Source of the DNA: Bacillota bacterium
Lineage (GTDB): Bacteria; Bacillota; Clostridia; Peptostreptococcales; Anaerovoracaceae
NCBI GenBank assembly: GCA_017386805.1
Contig: JAFOGM010000005.1
Span: forward strand, 1-10,444
Reading direction: 5' to 3'
DNA: 10,444 nucleotides
In this document: one piece after another, positions 6,813 to 10,444 of the stretch
Numbering within the stretch: the stretch's first letter is position 1
Layout: the number at the start of each line of letters is the position of its first letter
Translations under genes and position numbers: made by a program
Notes under the pieces: generated by a model
The model's input: only the letters and a program-made list of their open reading frames with translations
What the model was told of the DNA's origin: nothing
Databases searched by the model: none

Positions 6813-8462
6813 TTACAAGGTTTCGTTCATGTACTTATCAATAAAGTATCGATTCAGTTCCGGGGCTTCTTCATACAGGCTCTTCTTCAGGGTACGTTCG
6901 GTCCACTGGTGAGGATCCTTTCCGATGGGACCTAAAAAGATACAAGGCATGTTCAGATTGGCAATGCTTTCAAAGTCGATGTTGTAAAGCTTACCCCAAA
7001 CCGGTGTGTTCTTGGAGAATGCATCCGTATCAAAGGGATGATCCATTCCACCGTAACTCATATCGGAAATGCCCAGCGCGTAATATTCCTTGGTCAGTGT
7101 TCTGTCATAACGCTTCATGAACTCGCCCGCTTCCTGGAAGAGTTTTGTTCCGCTTCCTTCATGACCGGGCATCAGGTCGCTGTTGATGGCCAGATAATAG
7201 GGCGGTGCAAAGGCAATCAGCACCAGGGGCTGTTTGATATCTGCAAAGTTCAGCGTTTCTTCCATCAATTCCACAGTGGCTTCCTGATAATTCAGTTCAC
7301 TGGACAGAACTTTCCCTTCGATTTTCTTCATGGTTTCTGCGTAGAAGACATCGAAGGCCTCGCCCTTTTCTTCTTTCAGTCGGGCAGTCAGATCTGCATA
7401 GGACAAAATCAGAGGTTCGTAATAAATCTTTTCTTTTCGTTCGAACTTATTCAGCTTTTTGAATTCCTGATACAGGTTGTTCAACGCTTCCACAGACTCT
7501 TCGAAGCTTTCTTTTGCAATGCGCTTCAACTCATCCATGATCACATCCGGTGTGGTCTGGAAGGACAAAACGGTCATGTAGCCGGAGGCTCTCAGAGGAA
7601 TCGATACATCGTACTTCCGTTTCATATCGCGCATGTTGGCCCAGGTAGGCGGCATGGTTGCCTCGCCTTCGTAGCTATCGGTGAACACCAGGGATTCGTC
7701 AGTCTTCAGTTCCATACGGCTGAGAATTCCCAGCGGTGTGATCCCTGCAAATCTGTGACCCACGTGAGCAGTAACGCCCTGTACCATGACAACCGGCATC
7801 ACCTTTCCTACGCTGCCGATGGTAAAGATCATTTCATCGTCAGCAGTCACGGAACAAGGTTCGCCATCGATCATCAGATTGATATGTAAATTGTATTTGT
7901 CTTTATATTCACTGAGCAGAGTTACACCGGCTCTCATCCCTGCGGAATAGCTTTCTTCGTCGGGAACGCCCATGAAGAAGATGTTTCCGGGGAGAGTTCC
8001 TTCCAGCGCTTTCTGAGCATACTCTTCCATCAAAGCCAGGTGGATGATCACACCGGCCTTCATATCCATGACGCCGCGGCCCCATTCCCACTCGCCGGAA
8101 TCCATATCTTTTCTTGCATCAGGAGGAAGTGCCTTTCCAGCAAGGACCTGTTCCAGTTCTTCACCCATGGTGTAAGCCAGCGGAATGGCTTCGCCGTAAT
8201 CTTCTACACCAACCACATCGATGTGTCCCATGAGGACAACCGTATTGTCACTGTTCCCCTTAATAAAGCCGTAGGCAACTTTTCTGTCATAGGGATCGTC
8301 CGGAATGTCGTACAACCCATAAAACTCCGGATTCTTTTTGAAGTATTCCAGTCCACTGAAATAGTCACGGATATATTCCGCTGCCTGGATCTCATCTCTC
8401 GTACAGCTGACGCTGGGAATAGCAATGAATTCTTTTAAAAGGCGATTGATCTTTTCTTTCAT
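6813..8462 (-). CDS. M20-family metallopeptidase, RocB-like
   Basis: Probable cytoplasmic zinc-dependent amidohydrolase or peptidase of the M20 clan. At 549 residues it is longer than ordinary M20 peptidases (about 400) and matches the RocB group, named for the B. subtilis arginine-utilisation gene rocB. Expected metal-site residues are H80 in MGHIDVVG, the bridging D133 in GVMDMKAG, the base E169 and ligand E170 in PDEES, D199 in IDGEP, and probably H518 in KDPHQWTER. TAHVGH at 231-236 belongs to the dimerisation-domain edge. No signal peptide or membrane segment is seen. AGGAGG lies 8 bases before the ATG. The gene stands alone, with its own promoter and terminator. The substrate is unknown, and no arginine or ornithine genes are adjacent, so the roc name is not transferred. 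Confidence 0.85.
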   Translation of the reverse strand: MKEKINRLLKEFIAIPSVSCTRDEIQAAEYIRDYFSGLEYFKKNPEFYGLYDIPDDPYDRKVAYGFIKGNSDNTVVLMGHIDVVGVEDYGEAIPLAYTMGEELEQVLAGKALPPDARKDMDSGEWEWGRGVMDMKAGVIIHLALMEEYAQKALEGTLPGNIFFMGVPDEESYSAGMRAGVTLLSEYKDKYNLHINLMIDGEPCSVTADDEMIFTIGSVGKVMPVVMVQGVTAHVGHRFAGITPLGILSRMELKTDESLVFTDSYEGEATMPPTWANMRDMKRKYDVSIPLRASGYMTVLSFQTTPDVIMDELKRIAKESFEESVEALNNLYQEFKKLNKFERKEKIYYEPLILSYADLTARLKEEKGEAFDVFYAETMKKIEGKVLSSELNYQEATVELMEETLNFADIKQPLVLIAFAPPYYLAINSDLMPGHEGSGTKLFQEAGEFMKRYDRTLTKEYYALGISDMSYGGMDHPFDTDAFSKNTPVWGKLYNIDFESIANLNMPCIFLGPIGKDPHQWTERTLKKSLYEEAPELNRYFIDKYMNETL

Positions 8463-8494
8463 GGCGTAACCTCCTAATATACTCTAATACGTAC

Positions 8495-8522
8495 ATTATA
8501 CCACCAATCGCAGGGAAATCAA
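8495..8522 (-). promoter_or_regulatory. Promoter of the M20 peptidase gene
   Basis: On the minus strand TTGATT (8522-8517), a 16-base spacer and TATAAT (8500-8495) preceded by TGG form a sigma-A promoter with an extended -10 element. The start codon is about 33 bases downstream of the -10. This shows the gene can be expressed independently of rplT upstream. Confidence 0.7.
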
Positions 8523-8555
8523 TTCGTCGACCATTGCTAAGCTCTGATACAGAAC

Positions 8556-8592
8556 ATAAAAAAAGACTGTTCTCCCTTTGGAAAACAGTCTT
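8556..8592 (-). terminator. Intrinsic terminator of the infC-rpmI-rplT operon
   Basis: On the minus strand AAGACTGTTTTCC pairs with GGAGAACAGTCTT (13 bp with one G-U pair) around the loop AAAG, followed by TTTTTTT. It begins 24 bases after the rplT stop codon and separates the ribosomal operon from the peptidase promoter. Confidence 0.93.
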
Positions 8593-8615
8593 AATTATAT
8601 CGTTATCGCTCGATC

Positions 8616-8972
8616 TTACTTCAGAGCAGCCTTAGCAGCTTCTACCAGCTTTGCGAAACCAGCAGCATCGTAGATAGCCATTTCGGACAGCATCTTTCTG
8701 TTGATATCGATGTTAGCCTTCTTCAGACCATCCATCAGTCTGGAGTAGGAGATATCGTTCATTCTTGCAGCAGCGTTGATTCTTGCGATCCACATCTGTC
8801 TGTACTGTCTCTTCTTCAGCTTTCTGCCGATGTATGCAGAACGCAGGGATCTCATTACAGCGGGGTTAGCAGCCTTGAAGGTCTTGCTCTTTGCGCCGTA
8901 GAAGCCCTTAGCCAGCTTTAAAATCTTCTTATGTCTCTTGTGTGCGTTTACGCCCTTCTTAACTCTTGCCAT
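8616..8972 (-). CDS. rplT: 50S ribosomal protein L20
   Basis: Primary 23S rRNA-binding protein needed for early assembly of the large subunit. In Bacillota it also represses its own operon by binding the infC leader RNA. The 118-residue length and N-terminus [21 protein letters not shown] are canonical. The basic extension is followed by the globular part with [35 protein letters not shown] and [18 protein letters not shown] lies just before the ATG. Third and last gene of infC-rpmI-rplT, 19 bp after rpmI, and followed by a strong terminator. Confidence 0.98.
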   Translation of the reverse strand: MARVKKGVNAHKRHKKILKLAKGFYGAKSKTFKAANPAVMRSLRSAYIGRKLKKRQYRQMWIARINAAARMNDISYSRLMDGLKKANIDINRKMLSEMAIYDAAGFAKLVEAAKAALK

Positions 8973-8991
8973 TTCTCACTTACCTCCTAAA

Positions 8992-9192
8992 TTACACGTT
9001 TAATACAGCCTTGATTCTCTTGTGGTCTGCGGAACCCAGAATGGTACCCTTTCTCAGACCTCTTTTTCTCTTAGCGGTCTTCTTGGTAAGGATGTGGCTC
9101 TTGTATGCCTTATGTCTTGCTACTTTACCAGAACCGGTAACCTTGAATCTCTTCATTGCGCCTCTATGGGACTTCATCTTTGCCTTTGCCAT
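8992..9192 (-). CDS. rpmI: 50S ribosomal protein L35
   Basis: Small, very basic large-subunit protein of 66 residues. It begins [20 protein letters not shown] and contains [25 protein letters not shown], a typical L35 with its Lys/Arg-rich core and C-terminal KRIKAVL. AGGAGG lies upstream of the ATG. It sits between infC and rplT, the conserved gene order across bacteria. Confidence 0.98.
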   Translation of the reverse strand: MAKAKMKSHRGAMKRFKVTGSGKVARHKAYKSHILTKKTAKRKRGLRKGTILGSADHKRIKAVLNV

Positions 9193-9227
9193 TTTTCGTT
9201 TCCTCCTAATTTGATCTGCGATATGAT

Positions 9228-9743
9228 CTATTTGTCGTTTTTCGGTGCTAACACCATGTACAGGCTACGGCCTTCCAGCTGGGGCTTCTTTTCCACGGTA
9301 GCACATTCCGCAACGATTTCTGCGAAGTGTTCCATGGTCTTCTGACCCTGAGCTGCATATCCCATTTCACGACCGCGCAGACGCAGGCTTACCTTTACCT
9401 TGTCGCCGTCCTTCAGGAACTTAGCTGCATTGTTGGCCTTTACATTCAGATCGTGTTCTTCAGTGAAGATACCCAGACGGATTTCCTTTACCTGAACGAC
9501 CTTCTGCTTCTTACGAGCTTCCTTTTCTTTACGACGCTGCTCGTATCTGTACTTTCCGTAGTCAAGGATCTTACAAACGGGCGGCTTGGCGGTCGGTGCG
9601 ATGTTCACCAGGTCCATCTTGGCCTCGTTGGCTTTTTCCATGGCGAATTCGATACTTACTACGCCCAGCTGATTACCCTCAGCATCAATTAATCTGACTT
9701 CCTTCTCACGAATCTCTTCGTTGATCTGATTCTCCTTGCTAAT
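9228..9743 (-). CDS. infC: Translation initiation factor IF-3 (AUU start)
   Basis: Binds the 30S subunit, prevents premature joining of 50S and checks start-codon/initiator tRNA pairing. The chosen start is ATT at 9743 ([19 protein letters not shown], read as Met first), with AGGAGGT 8 bases upstream; this gives 171 residues, the normal length. A non-AUG AUU start is a known trait of infC and lets IF-3 limit its own translation. The N-domain carries [16 protein letters not shown], a lysine-rich linker follows ([12 protein letters not shown]), and the C-domain starts at KEIRLG with later [14 protein letters not shown]. An in-frame ATG at 9806 lies upstream of the leader terminator and was rejected. 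First gene of the operon with rpmI and rplT. Confidence 0.96.
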   Translation of the reverse strand: MSKENQINEEIREKEVRLIDAEGNQLGVVSIEFAMEKANEAKMDLVNIAPTAKPPVCKILDYGKYRYEQRRKEKEARKKQKVVQVKEIRLGIFTEEHDLNVKANNAAKFLKDGDKVKVSLRLRGREMGYAAQGQKTMEHFAEIVAECATVEKKPQLEGRSLYMVLAPKNDK

Positions 9744-9759
9744 TGTTGTGCACCTCCTA

Positions 9760-9885
9760 CTAAACATAAAAAAGGCGGATAAAGTTATCCGCCTCAACAA
9801 AATCAACCCTCATTAGGGATTCTTTCATCATTGACCTTACTAAGCATTGCCGTAAGGTGAGAAGCGGAAACTTCTTCTTCCTACT
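9760..9885 (-). ncRNA. L20-type leader RNA of infC-rpmI-rplT
   Basis: The roughly 140-base untranslated leader lies between a strong promoter and infC. It contains GTTTCCGCTTCTCACC near 9857-9872, which I recall as typical of Bacillota L20 leaders. A hairpin follows with ACCTTAC pairing with GTAAGGT (9852-9858 with 9834-9840), then a further imperfect hairpin around 9806-9822, and the terminator at 9768-9793. In B. subtilis, L20 binds such a leader and favours termination when L20 is in excess. The assignment rests on gene context and terminator placement; no covariance search was possible. Confidence 0.75.
9768..9793 (-). terminator. Attenuator hairpin in the infC leader
   Basis: GGCGGAT (9774-9780) pairs with ATCCGCC (9787-9793); the pairing can extend by two A-T pairs. 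On the minus strand six T residues follow (9773-9768), making a complete intrinsic terminator located only about 12 bases before the infC ribosome binding site. Its place inside the leader fits transcription attenuation of the operon. Confidence 0.9.
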
Positions 9886-9890
9886 CGAAT

Positions 9891-9919
9891 AGAATACCAC
9901 AATCTATGTCCCTTGTCAA
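9891..9919 (-). promoter_or_regulatory. Near-consensus promoter of the infC operon
   Basis: Minus strand TTGACA (9919-9914), a 17-base spacer and TATTCT (9896-9891). Transcription should begin near 9884. The minus-strand stretch AAAATAAGAAAAAAC directly upstream of the -35 looks like an UP element, as expected for a highly expressed ribosomal protein operon. Confidence 0.85.
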
Positions 9920-9923
9920 AGAG

Positions 9924-9961
9924 TTTTTTCTTATTTTCCAAACTTTTTTGCAAGAAAAAAG
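9924..9961. other. Phased A/T tracts between the infC and lexA promoters
   Basis: T6 at 9924-9929, a T-rich run around 9931-9937, T6 at 9944-9949 and A6 at 9955-9960 are spaced about 10-11 or 20 bp apart, which predicts curved DNA. CTTTTTT (9943-9949) and AAAAAAG (9955-9961) also form a 7-bp inverted repeat. The stretch probably serves as UP-element DNA for infC and possibly for lexA. Confidence 0.45.
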
Positions 9962-9971
9962 AACAAATTTG

Positions 9972-10013
9972 CGAACATTTGTTTACATTTTGTTCGTCAT
10001 GTGATATTATAAT
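9972..10013 (+). promoter_or_regulatory. lexA promoter with SOS box
   Basis: CGAACATTTGTTTA (9972-9985) matches the Gram-positive LexA box, whose core is GAAC-N4-GTTC, with one change in the second arm. It overlaps TTTACA (9982-9987), a -35-like element 17 bases before TATTAT (10005-10010); TATAAT at 10008-10013 is an alternative -10. A LexA dimer here would block polymerase, giving the expected autoregulation of lexA. GAAC at 9961 and TGTTCG at 9991 are extra half-sites. Confidence 0.75.
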
Positions 10014-10117
10014 GTTAGTTATGGCAACCGCTCCGCTCTTTGCGATGCGAGGCTGCTTGCCAACACAACGGATGATATTATATCACATATTTTTATCAAA
10101 TACAAGCGGAGGTTTCC
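10014..10117 (+). other. lexA 5' untranslated leader with possible hairpin and palindrome
   Basis: About 100 bases lie between the -10 region and the lexA start. GGCAA (10023-10027) can pair with TTGCC (10057-10061), closing a GC-rich region with an inner CTCCGC/GCG..GAG pairing. TGATATTATATCA (10073-10085) is a perfect palindrome around one central base, and its ATATCACA arm mirrors TGTGATAT at 10000-10007. The ribosome binding site GGAGG is at 10109-10113. No known riboswitch was recognised, and the reading frame through this stretch has no ribosome binding site. Confidence 0.4.
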
Positions 10118-10444
10118 ATGGAACAGTTAAAAAAACGCGAACAGCAGATTTTGGATTATATGAAATCCGAGATCCGAAAGAAAGGTTATCCCCCCACCGT
10201 TCGTGAAATCTGTCAGGAACTGAATATCAAGTCCACTTCCACTGCTCATAAGGCTATGAGTAATCTGGAATCCAAAGGCTTTATCCGTAAGGACCCGGCC
10301 AAGCCGAGAGCTTACGAAATCCTGGGTATGGATGACGAACCTGTTTCCACCCCTGCTCCTGCGCCGGCTCCCGTACAGGAAACACAGCGAATCGACGTTG
10401 TGGACATTCCCGTCGTTGGCCGCATCGCTGCCGGAACACCGATC
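10118..10444 (+). CDS. lexA: SOS repressor LexA, N-terminal part (runs off the window)
   Basis: Transcriptional repressor of the DNA-damage (SOS) regulon, inactivated by RecA-stimulated self-cleavage. The visible 109 residues hold the winged helix-turn-helix domain (about 1-68: MEQLKKREQQILDYMKSEI, then YPPTVREICQELNIKSTSTAHKAMSNL in family-typical form). A linker rich in Pro and Ala follows at about 72-88, then the start of the peptidase domain (VVDIPVVGRIAAGTPI). The self-cleavage bond should be A105-G106 in IAAG. The Ser/Lys catalytic dyad lies beyond the window. GGAGG precedes the ATG. An SOS box lies upstream and the gene is divergent from infC. The linker is longer and more Pro/Ala-rich than I recall for B. 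subtilis LexA. Confidence 0.95.
   Translation, partial: MEQLKKREQQILDYMKSEIRKKGYPPTVREICQELNIKSTSTAHKAMSNLESKGFIRKDPAKPRAYEILGMDDEPVSTPAPAPAPVQETQRIDVVDIPVVGRIAAGTPI

Noticed and set aside
7038..7889. 283-codon open frame on the plus strand inside the M20 peptidase gene
   Set aside because: Antisense shadow of a gene with full catalytic motifs; no start signals and an implausible composition rich in His, Gln and Phe.
8463..8615. Possible small gene between rplT and the M20 peptidase gene
   Set aside because: The stretch is fully accounted for by the rplT terminator, the peptidase promoter and its ribosome binding site; no open frame with a start signal is seen.
9744..9806. N-terminal extension of infC to an ATG at 9806
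   Set aside because: It would translate through the leader terminator hairpin; the ATT at 9743 has AGGAGGT at ideal spacing and gives the family length.
9913..10206. 97-codon open frame on the plus strand over the lexA promoter and the start of lexA
   Set aside because: No ribosome binding site, it covers the lexA promoter and SOS box, and it overlaps lexA in a different frame.

Overview
The window looks like a piece of an endospore-forming Bacillota genome, most likely class Clostridia (Lachnospiraceae-like). The support is a spoIIGA-sigE pair, a Clostridia-style galactokinase, a class II GalT, Gram-positive AGGAGG ribosome binding sites before almost every gene, and an infC-rpmI-rplT operon with an L20-type leader. 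Nothing in the sequence fixes the genus.

Layout. 1-1607 (minus strand): spoIIGA followed by sigE, the mother-cell sporulation switch, with a Spo0A-type promoter near 1637-1683. The sigE reading frame loses its normal C-terminus at about position 121 and continues in frame into a segment that resembles a glycoside hydrolase family 28 (polygalacturonase-like) enzyme. 1608-1771: divergent regulatory region with three phased TTGAA repeats. 1772-6713 (plus strand): galK-galE-galT-galM, a compact operon with gaps of 12-49 bp, ended by a strong hairpin that can act in both directions. 6813-8462 (minus): a single large M20-family (RocB-like) peptidase with its own promoter. 8616-9743 (minus): rplT, rpmI and infC (AUU start), ended by a terminator and preceded by a leader with an internal terminator, then a near-consensus promoter. 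9897-10117: A/T-rich divergent promoter region. 10118-10444 (plus): start of lexA, with an SOS box in its promoter; the gene runs off the window.

How it works together. The gal operon covers the Leloir pathway: GalM makes alpha-galactose, GalK phosphorylates it, GalT exchanges it with UDP-glucose, and GalE regenerates UDP-glucose. No galactose transporter or regulator lies in the window. SpoIIGA would activate pro-SigE, but the SigE encoded here lacks the second half of its -35-recognition helix-turn-helix. The infC operon supplies IF-3 and ribosomal proteins L35 and L20, with L20 probably repressing its own leader. LexA would repress its own promoter until DNA damage.

The most unusual point is the sigE/GH28-like junction. 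Both partners are incomplete at the join, so a rearrangement, a mobile-element boundary or an assembly chimera is more likely than a functional fusion. The rest is well-known chromosomal core and sugar-metabolism content; I do not see a new defence or mobile system.
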